From CAYQTO01 sp964420455 (lineage in GTDB: Bacteria; Sumerlaeota; Sumerlaeia; SLMS01), in NCBI GenBank assembly GCA_964420455.1, contig CAYQTO010000002.1, positions 1-64,000 of the forward strand: a stretch of 64,000 nucleotides of DNA, read 5' to 3'. Position 1 is the stretch's first letter, and the number at the start of each line of letters is the position of its first letter. Shown here piece by piece: positions 43,353 to 52,426 of the stretch. The position numbers were made by a program, and so were the translations under genes. The notes under the pieces were generated by a model. That model saw nothing but the letters and a program-made list of their open reading frames with translations, made no database searches and was not told the origin of the DNA.

Positions 43353-43990
43353 TGCATGACGAGACCGGCGCCGAGGGGAACGGCGAAGTTATCGTCGAGC
43401 TGTTTGACGAAGGCCTCGACGAGACATGCCGCCAAGGCGCCAAGCATGACGACCGAGTGGGGCAGGCCGGGAACGAGGGAGGCGGCGATGGCAGCGGCAA
43501 GGAAGAAGGCGAGGCTGCCTTCGAGGGACTTGCGCCCGCCCAAAAGTTTGACCCGCCCCAGCCGACGGCCCACAAGCGCCGCCGCCGGGTCGCCGACCAC
43601 CATCATGAGAAAGGCGGCGGTGGCGACCTCGCGATCGAGGAAGAGGAAGAGCAGGAGCGCGGCGGCCATCATCCATGTGGCGCCGGAGATGGCGATGCCG
43701 GCCAAGGGGGATTTTTCGTGGGGGCGGTAGACGAAGCCGATGGTGGCGCGGACCAGGCCGCCGAGGGGGCCCGGCCGGAGGCGTTCGACGTCGATCAGAA
43801 GCGACCCCGTGAGGAGGCCCGTCAGGAGGAGCACGGCGTCCGCCCAAGCCAGCTGCCACAGCACCGCCGCGAGCAGCAGCATGGAAAGGTGGATGGACTT
43901 CCGGACGACCTCGGCCTGGTAGCTGATGGTGAAGGAGGAATTGGGGGAAGGGGGGCTGTCGCGGAGGGCGAGGGCAGTGGAGCGGGTCAT
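43340..43990 (-). CDS. Diacylglycerol/polyprenol kinase-like membrane protein (dolichol kinase family)
   Basis: 216 residues from the ATG at 43990. About six transmembrane helices are present. The conserved pair GDPAAALVGRRLGR and GRKSLEGSLAFFLAAA is the CTP-dependent polyprenol/phytol/dolichol kinase signature (SEC59/VTE5 relatives). It could phosphorylate an isoprenoid alcohol or be a cytidylyltransferase-related enzyme. Its stop overlaps the sirtuin start by 13 bases, so the two are translationally linked. It lies downstream of the ribosomal protein terminator. Confidence 0.83.
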   Translation of the reverse strand: MTRSTALALRDSPPSPNSSFTISYQAEVVRKSIHLSMLLLAAVLWQLAWADAVLLLTGLLTGSLLIDVERLRPGPLGGLVRATIGFVYRPHEKSPLAGIAISGATWMMAAALLLFLFLDREVATAAFLMMVVGDPAAALVGRRLGRVKLLGGRKSLEGSLAFFLAAAIAASLVPGLPHSVVMLGALAACLVEAFVKQLDDNFAVPLGAGLVMQWLI

Positions 43991-44061
43991 GGCCGGTAAG
44001 TGGGAAGCAGTCGCATCGGGCCGATGATGCGGGTTCCGGGCGCGGAGGCAAGGGGATGAAG

Positions 44062-44093
44062 AAAGCCCCCCGGCTGGGGGGCCGGGGGGCTTT
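44062..44093 (-). terminator. Terminator after rpsG
   Basis: A perfect 13-bp stem (AAAGCCCCCCGGC at 44062-44074 and GCCGGGGGGCTTT at 44081-44093) with a six-base loop lies 28 bases past the rpsG stop. On the minus strand it is followed by TTTCTTC, a moderate T-run. It separates rpsL-rpsG from the kinase/sirtuin genes. Confidence 0.8.
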
Positions 44094-44120
44094 GCAGAGG
44101 CCTGACTCGGGGGGGGAAGC

Positions 44121-44642
44121 TTACCAGCGGTAGTGGGCGAAGGCCTTGTTGGCTTCGGCCATCTTGTGGGTGTCTTCCTTCTTCTTCACGGCGCCGCCTT
44201 GGTTGTTGAAGGCATCGAGGAGCTCGTTGGCGAGGCGGCGGACCATCGTGCGCTCGCCACGGTTGCGGGCGTTGAGGATGATCCAGCGGATGGCGAGGGC
44301 CTGCTGGCGGTGGGGCTTTACCTCGATGGGGACCTGATAGTTGGCACCACCGACGCGGCGGCTCTTGACCTCAACGGCGGGCTTCACGTTCTCGACGGCC
44401 TGGACGAAGACTTCGAGGGCTTCCTTGCCCTCTGTTTTTTGGGCCATTTCGTCCATGGCGCGATAGAAGATGGACTCGGCGACGGTCTTCTTGCCGTCGA
44501 GCATCATGCAGTTGATGAACTTTGAGACGAGCGTGCTGTTAAAGCGCTGGTCGGGAAAGACGCCGCGGCCGGGGGGGATATTCCGGCGCATCATCTTGCG
44601 CATGCTGCGCGAACGGCCGTCCTTTTTCTTCCGCTTGGGCAT
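44121..44642 (-). CDS. rpsG: 30S ribosomal protein S7
   Basis: 173 residues. The ATG at 44642 has a GAGG site at suitable distance, so the longer start is supported. The core from RGVFPDQRFNSTLVSKFINCMMLDGKK to AFAHYRW is typical S7, including VGGANYQVPIEV and MAEANKAFAHYRW. The N-terminus carries a Lys/Arg-rich extension of about 17 residues relative to the usual 156-residue S7, and an internal Met (MRKMMRR) could be an alternative start. S7 nucleates assembly of the 30S head. Confidence 0.97.
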   Translation of the reverse strand: MPKRKKKDGRSRSMRKMMRRNIPPGRGVFPDQRFNSTLVSKFINCMMLDGKKTVAESIFYRAMDEMAQKTEGKEALEVFVQAVENVKPAVEVKSRRVGGANYQVPIEVKPHRQQALAIRWIILNARNRGERTMVRRLANELLDAFNNQGGAVKKKEDTHKMAEANKAFAHYRW

Positions 44643-44711
44643 TCAGAGAACCTCGGAGTCAGAAATACCGGCTGGGAAACAGTTCCCGGCCGGGCGGTTG
44701 GGGATCAATGG

Positions 44712-45089
44712 TTACTTGGGGCGCTTGGCGCCGTACTTGGAACGGCGCTGCTTGCGGTTGGCGACGCCCTGGGTGTCGCCCTTCTTGGCACCACGGACGA
44801 TGTGATAGCGCACGCCGGGGAGGTCCTTCACACGACCGCCGCGGATCAGCACGATGGAGTGCTCCTGCAGGTTGTGCCCTTCACCAGGAATATAAGCGGT
44901 CACCTCGTAGCCGTTCACGAGGCGGACACGGGCAATCTTGCGCATGGCCGAGTTGGGCTTCTTGGGCGTCATGGTGGTGACGCGGGTGCAGACTCCACGC
45001 TTCTGGGGGCAGGCCTGCAGCGCGGGGACTTTGTTTTTCTTGGTCATCCGCTTGCGGCCCTTGCGGATGAGCTGGTTGACCGTGGGCAT
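44712..45089 (-). CDS. rpsL: 30S ribosomal protein S12
   Basis: 125 residues, the expected length. The decoding-site loop KKPNSAMRK and the loop LPGVRYHIVRG are intact, with Lys at the positions whose mutation confers streptomycin resistance elsewhere. PTVNQLIRKGR begins the protein. A GGAG ribosome-binding site lies 8 bases upstream. rpsL-rpsG is the start of the classic str operon, but fusA and tuf do not follow here; a terminator and unrelated genes do. The upstream 234 bases separate it from the divergent subtilase gene. Confidence 0.98.
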   Translation of the reverse strand: MPTVNQLIRKGRKRMTKKNKVPALQACPQKRGVCTRVTTMTPKKPNSAMRKIARVRLVNGYEVTAYIPGEGHNLQEHSIVLIRGGRVKDLPGVRYHIVRGAKKGDTQGVANRKQRRSKYGAKRPK

Positions 45090-45171
45090 TCGGGGCTCCG
45101 GCGTAAGGTTCCATGGCGGGATGCACTGACCCCGCCAAAAGGCTCACGAGCGAAGCGGATCAGTGTCCACC

Positions 45172-45177
45172 GGTCAA
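45172..45177 (-). promoter_or_regulatory. Possible -35 box for the rpsL-rpsG operon
   Basis: On the minus strand TTGACC occurs at 45177-45172, a good -35 match, 83 bases upstream of the rpsL ATG. The sequence 17 bases downstream (TTCGCT at 45154-45149) is a poor -10 match. The rest of the 45090-45323 intergenic region is AT-richer around 45215-45250 and otherwise shows no clear element. Confidence 0.25.
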
Positions 45178-45323
45178 GTGAAAAGGGGAGCACGACGTTT
45201 CTGGGGCGGCTGTATTCCAGATAGAGAATATCGAGATTTTTCCTTGCGGATTCGTGCCGGGTCGACTCCTTTTTGAGTAGGGCGGTTGACCCGATACTTC
45301 CCGCTCCATTCCCCCTCCTTCAC

Positions 45324-48300
45324 ATGCGCAAGCTTTCATCTTTTGGAATTCTCGTGATTTCCGCCGGGATCACGGCGTCTGCAATAGCCCAAAGCCCGAC
45401 CGTAACCGTCAACCTTTCAACGCCCCAGGCCCGTGCCCAGACCGTTCAGGCCCTCGCTGCCAAGGCGCGGCAGGAAAAGGCGGAGGCGGAAGCTTTCGCG
45501 GCGCTGTACAACCTGCCAGTCAAGGGCGTGGATGCCCAGGGCCGCGACTTCGAGCTCATGCGCCTCGACCCGAACGGCAACCCCGTCTACTATGTCACTG
45601 ACAACGTCAATGCGGCGATCAGCACCGCGGCGGATCAGGTGCGCGATAGCGAGCCGTTCCTCGTGGACGGTTCCACAACGATCGTCGGCGTGTGGGACTC
45701 GGACGCCGTCCGGCCCACGCACCAGGAGTTTGGCGGCCGGGTCATCAACCGCGATAATTCGCCCAACAGTGATCACGGGACCCACGTGGGCGGCACCATT
45801 GGCGCCGCCGGGGTGGATCCGCGCGCCAAGGGCATGGCCCCAGCTGTCACGATCTACTCCTATGACTGGACCAGTGACGAGTCGGAGATGGCCGCGAACG
45901 CCATGACGGCCCCCGGCCAGGCGGACAAGATCCAGATCTCGAACCACTCCTACGGCACCTACGCGGGGTGGGATGGGACCTACTTCTACGGCAATTGGCC
46001 CACCTATCGGGAAGATCCGCTCTTTGGCCAGTATGACTCCTCCGCACGCTACTGGGACACCATCGTGTACGACGCGGGCTACTACCTGCCGTTCAAGAGC
46101 GCGGGGAACGACCGCAACGACAAGGCGCCGAGTGCCGGAACCGAGTTCACCTACAGCGGCAACCAAAAGGCGATCTACGACCCGGCGACGGGGCCCTACA
46201 GCGACGGCTACGACAATGGTTTTGATACGGTCGCCTCGAAGAGCGTGGCGAAGAACATTATGACGGTGGGATCGGGGCGCGACGCGGTCCACAACGGGAC
46301 AAGGGACAAGACAAAGGCGAAGCCGGAAAACTACAGCGGCTACGGCCCCGCGGATGACGGCCGCATCAAGCCGGACATTCTCGCGAACGGGGCGGGGCTC
46401 CATTCAACGCGGAGCTCCAGCGACACGGCCTACGGGAGCAAGTCGGGGACGAGCATGGCCTCGCCGAACGCGGCGGGTTCCGCGGCCCTGCTCGTGGACC
46501 TTTACAACCGGCGTCTTCCCGGCCAAGCCATGCGCGCCAGCACCCTCAAGGGCCTCATTCTCCATACCGCCACCGACGTGGACAGGCCCGGCCCCGACTA
46601 CAGAACAGGCTGGGGCCTGATGCATACCCGCCTCGCCGCCGAGCAGATCGAACTCCACGCCGCCGCCCAGAACGGCCTCTACATCCACGAGGACGTGCTC
46701 ACCCCCGCCGGACCGGCAGACACCTATACCTTCCTCTGGGATGGAACCAGCCCCATCCGCGCCACGCTTTGCTGGACTGATCCCCCGGGACCAACCCGAA
46801 GCGGTCTCGACGACCGCGCCCCCGTCCTTGTCAACGATCTCGACCTGCGCCTGATCGCCCCCGACGGAACGACGACCTGGTTCCCCTACCGCCTTGATCC
46901 CCAGAACCCCGGCAACGATGCCACCACCGGCGACAACACTGTCGACAACGTCGAGCGCATTGACCTCCCGGTGCCCCCGCAGACGGGCGTCTATACGCTC
47001 ACCGTTACCCACAAGGGATCCCTCACGGATGGCCAGCAGGTCTACTCGCTGATTCTCAACGGGCAGTCGGTGGACTACATCGACGTTCTGCCCACAGAGT
47101 CGTTCCTGGCCGAGGGCGAGCCTGGCGGGCCCTTCCAGCCCTCCTCGACTGTCTATACGGTCACGAACCGCAGCGAGTCCGAGAGCCTGGACTGGGCGCT
47201 TACGAAAACCGCCTCCTGGCTGGACGTCGATGTGGCCGGCGGCACGTTGCCTCCGGGCGCATCCGCCACCGTCACAGTCTCGCTGAATGCCCAGGCCGAT
47301 GCCCTCGGCGCCTCCCCCAACCCCTACGCCGATACGCTGGCCTTCACCAATCTGGCCACCGGCGCCTCTCTCACCCGCGACGTCAGGCTCTTCGTCGCGC
47401 CGAACTACTGGACGGAGCACTTCACGTCCAACGACAACGATCTCGACAACCTCATGCTGACGCTGACGCCCAACGGCTCCGGTGGATACAACGGTTTTGT
47501 GGCGCCGATCACCGAGCTTCCAAGCCCCCCGGCGGGCGGCACCACGCTGTCGCTCAGCGACGACAGCTTCCGATCCATCGACCTTTCGACCCCCGTCAGC
47601 ATCTACGACAAGTCCGCCACGCGCCTTTACGTCGGGTCCAATGGGTACATCACCTTCAACTCCGGCGATACGGACACCTACGCGACGATCGGGGATCACT
47701 TCAATCGGCCGCGGGTGTCGCTCCTGTTCGATGACCTCAACCCGAGCACCGGCGGCACCGTGAGTTGGAAGGAGCTGGCGGACCGTGCGGTGGTCTCCTA
47801 CGTCGACGTCCCCGAGTTCAGCCGATCAAACCGCAACACCTTCCAGGCGGAGTTGTTCTTCGACGGGCGAATCCGCCTGAGCTGGCTGAATCTCGACGCC
47901 ACGGACGGCCTCGTGGGGATTTCCGCTGGCGACGGCGAGCCGTCCCTCTTCAAGGAAACGGACATCAGCTCCTATACCGCGCCGGTGAACACTCCCCCGA
48001 CGGCGGTGATGGTGGCGGCTTCGACCGCCTCGCCGAAGGAGGGCATGGCCATGAGCGTGAGCGGAACCTTCACGGACCCGGACGCGGATCCGTGGAGCGT
48101 GACCGTGGACTGGGGCGACGGAACGGCACCGACGGAGGTGACGGGCCTGACGGCGCGGTCCTTCGGCCCCATCGGACATGTATATACGGACGGCGACGGT
48201 ACCGGCACCCCCCGAACCATCACGGCGACGGTCCGCGACGCAACGGACTCGGCCGATGGCACGGTGGAAGTCACCGTGCACAACGTGGCGCCGATGGCGA

Positions 48301-49286
48301 TGGTGTCGACGCCGCTGGAGCTGAACGACGACAGCCAGGTGACGATCGACGCGTCGAGCTCGAGCGACCCGGGTGAGGACGCGCTGACCTTCGCATGGGA
48401 CCTGAACAATGATGGGGCGTTCGACGACGGGACGGGCCCGCAGGCGGTGATGCATGGGGCCGAGATGTCGCCCGGGCCGCACCGGTTTGCCGTGCAGGTG
48501 TCGGACGGCGACGCGACGGTATCGGCTTGGGGCGTGGTGGCGGTGAACGACGTGACGGCACCAACGAGCGTCGGGTCCATCGACGACAGGACGCGGGCCG
48601 GTGGTCCGCTGGTGGGTGTCTATACGGCCACGGACAACAACGGATCGGGCGTTGCGCAGGCGCAGCTGTATGTGCAGGCGCCCGGCGGCGTCTGGCGCGA
48701 GGCGGGGATGCTCGCGAATGGCGCGTGGAGCCACACGCCGGAGGCCGGCGATGGCGTGTACCGCTTCGCGGTGCGGGCGCGGGACCGGGCCGGCAACATG
48801 GCGCCGCCCCCGGGACCCGGCGATTCCGGAGACCTGCTGGTTCTGTGGAACGACGTGGAAAACTCCGAATTTACCCACGTCGCGGTAACGGAAGGGACCC
48901 TGGTGTTCCCGATGACGGACGCGGTGGACGTGGAGCTGGTGTTCGGAGCAGGCGCCGCCGGAGGACCAGTGACGATGCGGCGGCTTGCGGGCGACGTGGC
49001 GCCGGAGGGGCTGGACGCCGGTCGGCTGATCGACGAGGCACTGGTGCTCGGGGGGACCTTCGGCGGGGGACCGGCGCGGTTGGTCTGGCGACCGGACGCG
49101 GCGTACCTTGCGGCGCTTCCCACGCCCGTCGACACCGTGTTCCGCTGCGAGGATGGCACCGTGACCGACGTCTATACGGTGAACGAGGTGGACGGCGCCC
49201 TCGTGGTGGAGGACATCGACGCCGGCGGCACCTGGTACGCGGGCAGCAACAATGCCGCTATGCCGGAGTGGCTGCTGTTCGACTGA
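45324..49286 (+). CDS. Giant secreted subtilisin-like protease with PKD and beta domains
   Basis: 1320 residues. The ATG at 45324 begins a signal peptide (ILVISAGITASAIA, cut before QSPTV); a TTG at 45273 would add 17 residues. The peptidase S8 triad is complete: Asp125 (VGVWDSDAV), His151 (DHGTHVGG) and Ser377 (SGTSMASPNAAG). A jelly-roll-type region after the catalytic domain is followed by a BACON-like segment (WALTKTASWLDVDVAGGTLP). A nidogen-like globular domain comes next (TRLYVGSNGYITFNSGD), then two PKD domains (VTVDWGDGTAP, FAWDLNNDGAFDDG) and a C-terminal beta domain. It is probably an extracellular degradative protease. A terminator follows directly. Confidence 0.9.
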   Translation: MRKLSSFGILVISAGITASAIAQSPTVTVNLSTPQARAQTVQALAAKARQEKAEAEAFAALYNLPVKGVDAQGRDFELMRLDPNGNPVYYVTDNVNAAISTAADQVRDSEPFLVDGSTTIVGVWDSDAVRPTHQEFGGRVINRDNSPNSDHGTHVGGTIGAAGVDPRAKGMAPAVTIYSYDWTSDESEMAANAMTAPGQADKIQISNHSYGTYAGWDGTYFYGNWPTYREDPLFGQYDSSARYWDTIVYDAGYYLPFKSAGNDRNDKAPSAGTEFTYSGNQKAIYDPATGPYSDGYDNGFDTVASKSVAKNIMTVGSGRDAVHNGTRDKTKAKPENYSGYGPADDGRIKPDILANGAGLHSTRSSSDTAYGSKSGTSMASPNAAGSAALLVDLYNRRLPGQAMRASTLKGLILHTATDVDRPGPDYRTGWGLMHTRLAAEQIELHAAAQNGLYIHEDVLTPAGPADTYTFLWDGTSPIRATLCWTDPPGPTRSGLDDRAPVLVNDLDLRLIAPDGTTTWFPYRLDPQNPGNDATTGDNTVDNVERIDLPVPPQTGVYTLTVTHKGSLTDGQQVYSLILNGQSVDYIDVLPTESFLAEGEPGGPFQPSSTVYTVTNRSESESLDWALTKTASWLDVDVAGGTLPPGASATVTVSLNAQADALGASPNPYADTLAFTNLATGASLTRDVRLFVAPNYWTEHFTSNDNDLDNLMLTLTPNGSGGYNGFVAPITELPSPPAGGTTLSLSDDSFRSIDLSTPVSIYDKSATRLYVGSNGYITFNSGDTDTYATIGDHFNRPRVSLLFDDLNPSTGGTVSWKELADRAVVSYVDVPEFSRSNRNTFQAELFFDGRIRLSWLNLDATDGLVGISAGDGEPSLFKETDISSYTAPVNTPPTAVMVAASTASPKEGMAMSVSGTFTDPDADPWSVTVDWGDGTAPTEVTGLTARSFGPIGHVYTDGDGTGTPRTITATVRDATDSADGTVEVTVHNVAPMAMVSTPLELNDDSQVTIDASSSSDPGEDALTFAWDLNNDGAFDDGTGPQAVMHGAEMSPGPHRFAVQVSDGDATVSAWGVVAVNDVTAPTSVGSIDDRTRAGGPLVGVYTATDNNGSGVAQAQLYVQAPGGVWREAGMLANGAWSHTPEAGDGVYRFAVRARDRAGNMAPPPGPGDSGDLLVLWNDVENSEFTHVAVTEGTLVFPMTDAVDVELVFGAGAAGGPVTMRRLAGDVAPEGLDAGRLIDEALVLGGTFGGGPARLVWRPDAAYLAALPTPVDTVFRCEDGTVTDVYTVNEVDGALVVEDIDAGGTWYAGSNNAAMPEWLLFD

Positions 49287-49315
49287 GCAGGACAATCCCG
49301 GCAAGTAAAAAGGAA

Positions 49316-49347
49316 ACCGGCCCCGCGAGTACGCGGGGCCGGTCGCT
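49316..49347. terminator. Terminator between the subtilase and the lipoprotein gene
   Basis: A perfect 12-bp stem (ACCGGCCCCGCG 49316-49327, CGCGGGGCCGGT 49332-49343) with an AGTA loop, followed by CGCTTTT. An A-run (GTAAAAAGGA) just upstream supplies Us in the opposite direction, so it probably serves both convergent genes. Confidence 0.85.
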
Positions 49348-49370
49348 TTTGCGGCTTCGATGGTGGGTGC

Positions 49371-49781
49371 TTAGAAGCTCTCGACCGCGTCGATGCTGTT
49401 GAGGGAGACGGCGACGCCGCTGTAGCTGGTGGTGATCTCGCCGAGGATCGGGAAGAGGATGCCGCTGTACTCGTAGCTGGCGGTCACATACATGACGGCG
49501 TGGGCGTCGTTGCCATACTGTGCGCGGGCCTGCTCGAGGAGGAGGCCATAGCCCTCGTTGCCGCTCGTGACGATGCCAACGAGGATGTTGGAGGAGCCGG
49601 TGGCGCTCACGGGGCCGAGAATATCGTAGCTGGCGGTCGAGACGATGCTCTGGCCACCCATGGGCTTGCTGCCGGGGTCGTTCTTGCCGGCGGTCTGCGC
49701 GTTGAACATGAGGACGCTTGCGCAACCGGTGGAGAACACAAGCATGGAGGCCAGAACGGCCGAGGCGAGAATGCGCTTCAT
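49371..49781 (-). CDS. Small lipoprotein, TRL-like
   Basis: 136 residues from the ATG at 49781. An ATG at 49790 sits directly against the AGGAG site and is therefore a poor start. The lipobox FSTGC (about residues 16-20) predicts a lipid-modified exported protein. The mature part is Gly/Ser-rich with hydrophobic strands: YDILGPVSATGSSNILVGIV, GYGLLLEQARAQYGNDAHAV and YSGILFPILGEITTSYSGVA. This resembles TRL-like lipoproteins (Gly-rich, with ILG and an A-rich helix), but I am not certain. Function unknown. Confidence 0.75.
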   Translation of the reverse strand: MKRILASAVLASMLVFSTGCASVLMFNAQTAGKNDPGSKPMGGQSIVSTASYDILGPVSATGSSNILVGIVTSGNEGYGLLLEQARAQYGNDAHAVMYVTASYEYSGILFPILGEITTSYSGVAVSLNSIDAVESF

Positions 49782-50001
49782 GGGGCACATCTCCTGAATG
49801 GAGTTTTCCCCCTCTAAATATTGAGGCGGGGTCTAACGTTTCGGGGACAAGCCCCGATTCAACGGGGGGTTGCAAGCCGAATCAATCGACAGCAGGGGCA
49901 AATGAGCAGACGTTCCGACCGTCATGGTCCTTGCAGAGCGGGGGCCCGGGTTCTCAAGAGTGGCCGCCATGAGGTGCCCGTTCCGCGGAGTTGAAACGGC
50001 A

Positions 50002-51900
50002 ATGAACGAAAGTCGATTCGAGGTGATTGTGGTGGGTGGCGGGCACGCCGGAATCGAGGCGGCGCACGCCTCGGCACGGTTGGGGGTGCGGACGATGCTG
50101 CTGACGATGGACGTGGCGGCGCTGGGGCGGATGTCCTGCAATCCGGCGATCGGAGGGTTGGGAAAGGGCCACGTGGTACGGGAGATCGATGCGCTGGGGG
50201 GGGTGCAGGCGCTGGCGACGGACGCGGCGGGGATCCAGTTCCGGGTGCTGAACCGGCGCAAGGGCCCGGCGGTGCAGGCGCCGCGGGTCCAGTGCGACAA
50301 GGACGCCTATTCGGCCTGGATGGGGCGGTTCCTCGGGGGCGTGGAGAACCTGGTCGTGGCGGCCGGGGAAGCATCGGAAATCCTCACGGAAGACGACGCG
50401 ATCTCGGGCCTGGTGCTCGACGATGGGAGCCGCCTCCAGTGCCGGGCGCTGGTGCTGACGACCGGGACGTTTCTCGACAGCGTGATGCACTGCGGGTTGG
50501 AACAGACGGAAGGTGGCCGCGTGGGGGAACGGTCGGCGAACCGGTTGTCGCGGTCGTTCCTGGCGCTGGGGCTCGAAACAGGGCGGCTGAAGACGGGGAC
50601 CCCTTGCCGGCTCTGGCGCGACTCGATCGACTTCTCCAGGTGCGAGCTACAGCCAGGCGACGATCCGCCACCGCCGGTCAGCTTTCGAACAAAAAGACTC
50701 GATGTCGAGCAGATGCCCTGCTTCCTCACGCGGACGACCGCCGAGACTCACGACATCATCCGGGCGAACATCGATCGATCGCCGATGTTCCTCGGGCGAA
50801 TCTCGGGGGTGGGGCCCCGCTACTGCCCCAGCATTGAGGACAAGGTCGTGAGGTTCGAGGACAAGGAATCGCACCACGTGTTCCTCGAGCCGGAGACACG
50901 GCGTGGCGACACGATCTACCCGAACGGGGTGTCGACGAGCCTTCCGGCGGATGTGCAGGAGGCGTTCATCCGGTCGATCCCGGGGCTCGAGCGGGCGGAG
51001 TTCGCCCGCCATGGGTACGCCGTGGAATACACGTATATCCCGCCGCGCCAGTTGAAACACACGCTCGAGGCGAAGGATGTGTCGGGGCTGTACCTGGCGG
51101 GGCAGATCAACGGGACGTCGGGTTACGAGGAAGCGGCGGGCCAGGGACTGGTGGCGGGGGTAAACGCGGCGCTGGCGGTCCGCGGCGAGCCCCCGTTCGT
51201 CCTCCGCCGCGACGAGGCCTACATCGGCGTGATGATCGACGACCTCCTGACGAAGGACCACCGCGAGCCGTATCGCCTGTTCACGAGCCGGGCGGAGTAC
51301 CGGTTGCTGCTGCGTTCGGACAACACGGACCTGCGACTGGTGGGTCATGCGGAGCGGCTGGGGATGTTGCCGGCGGAGGTGGCGGACCGGGCGCGGGCGC
51401 TGGCGGAGGGGGTCGAAGCCGCGGCGGGGCGGCTGCGGGGGACGGCGCTACGGTCGTCGGAGGTCGACTGGGAGGTGGCCGCGGAGAAGGGCGCCCCGCG
51501 GCCGGCCAAGGCGCAGACCCTTGCCCAGTACCTTGCCCGGCCGGATGTGACGATGGAGGCCTTCCGGGGGGTTTTTCCCGCTGCGATCGAGCCGCCCCCC
51601 GCCGACGCAGCCCGGTTCTGGGAACTGCTCGAAAACGAGATCAAGTACGAGGGGTATCTTCAGAAGCAGATGGCGCTGGTGGAGCGGACGCGGCGTGCGG
51701 AGGAGACGCGGCTGCCCGCGGGGATGGACTACGGCGGGGTGGTGGGGCTGCGCAACGAGGCGCGGACGGTCCTGGAGAAGTTCCGGCCGGACACCCTGGG
51801 GGCGGCGGGGCGGCTGGCGGGGGTCAATCCGGCGGATGTGTCGGTGCTGATGATCGAGCTCAAGCGTCGGGAGCGGGCGGGAGCCGCCGGTCCTGCCTGA
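50002..51900 (+). CDS. mnmG: tRNA uridine-5-carboxymethylaminomethyl modification enzyme
   Basis: 632 residues from the ATG at 50002, matching the usual length (about 620-650). The FAD motif VIVVGGGHAGIEAAHASARLG begins near residue 8. Conserved MnmG blocks follow: SCNPAIGGLGKGHVVREIDALGG, RRKGPAVQAPRVQCDK, TGTFLDSVMH, GRLKTGTPCRL, QINGTSGYEEAAGQGLVAG and FTSRAEYRLLLRSDN. With MnmE it makes the cmnm5 modification at U34 of certain tRNAs; mnmE is not in the window. It is orientated away from the lipoprotein gene, with 220 bases between starts. Confidence 0.97.
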   Translation: MNESRFEVIVVGGGHAGIEAAHASARLGVRTMLLTMDVAALGRMSCNPAIGGLGKGHVVREIDALGGVQALATDAAGIQFRVLNRRKGPAVQAPRVQCDKDAYSAWMGRFLGGVENLVVAAGEASEILTEDDAISGLVLDDGSRLQCRALVLTTGTFLDSVMHCGLEQTEGGRVGERSANRLSRSFLALGLETGRLKTGTPCRLWRDSIDFSRCELQPGDDPPPPVSFRTKRLDVEQMPCFLTRTTAETHDIIRANIDRSPMFLGRISGVGPRYCPSIEDKVVRFEDKESHHVFLEPETRRGDTIYPNGVSTSLPADVQEAFIRSIPGLERAEFARHGYAVEYTYIPPRQLKHTLEAKDVSGLYLAGQINGTSGYEEAAGQGLVAGVNAALAVRGEPPFVLRRDEAYIGVMIDDLLTKDHREPYRLFTSRAEYRLLLRSDNTDLRLVGHAERLGMLPAEVADRARALAEGVEAAAGRLRGTALRSSEVDWEVAAEKGAPRPAKAQTLAQYLARPDVTMEAFRGVFPAAIEPPPADAARFWELLENEIKYEGYLQKQMALVERTRRAEETRLPAGMDYGGVVGLRNEARTVLEKFRPDTLGAAGRLAGVNPADVSVLMIELKRRERAGAAGPA

Positions 51901-51960
51901 AATCAGGTTGCTCTTGGCTGAACGATTGGCCAAATTTGGGAAAACTCCCGGACTCCCGAA

Positions 51961-52422
51961 TTGGATGTGCCCGCCGTGCTTTCGAGGTATCGCGATTACG
52001 ACGAGACTCTGGTGATCCTTCGGGAGGAGGAGCGGCCGTGGGGTTTCCTGCTGCACGCGCTGGCGTGGGTGCCGGTTTGGGGATTCGTCGTGAGCATGCT
52101 GCTCTGGGTGTATTACCGGCACCGCAGCCGCGAAATGGTGTTCCACATCCAACAGGCGATCCAGTTGCAGATCACGGTGCTGGTGCCGGTCCTGTTGTGG
52201 ATTGTGGGCTCCATCCTGTCGGAGGTGGTGAAGGGAGTCAGTCCGGCGGTGGGCCTTGCGCTGGCGACGGCGAATGACTTCCTGGCGGTGAGCCTGCTGA
52301 CGCTGATGGCAGCCGTGGCGGTTGTGGGGGGCGGCTTGGTCTATCTTGGAAAAGGCTTTCTGTACCCGGTGATCGGGCGACGGGTACTGGAAGGAACCCT
52401 ACGGAAATACACGGAGGATTAA
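51961..52422 (+). CDS. DUF4870-like small membrane protein
   Basis: 153 residues from a TTG at 51961; a GTG at 51967 is also possible and neither has a clear ribosome-binding site. Three hydrophobic helices are spaced as in DUF4870 proteins: the first preceded by EERPWGFLLHALAWVPVWG, then RHRSREMVFHIQQAIQLQIT, the conserved middle of that family, then LLTLMAAVAVVGGGLVY. The function of DUF4870 is unknown. It ends 4 bases before the next gene, so the two are probably co-transcribed. Confidence 0.75.
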   Translation: MDVPAVLSRYRDYDETLVILREEERPWGFLLHALAWVPVWGFVVSMLLWVYYRHRSREMVFHIQQAIQLQITVLVPVLLWIVGSILSEVVKGVSPAVGLALATANDFLAVSLLTLMAAVAVVGGGLVYLGKGFLYPVIGRRVLEGTLRKYTED

Positions 52423-52426
52423 GTCC

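Noticed and set aside
49842..49858. Short hairpin TCGGGG-ACAAG-CCCCGA upstream of mnmG
   Set aside because: Only six base pairs, with no T-run and no link to a known riboswitch or terminator.
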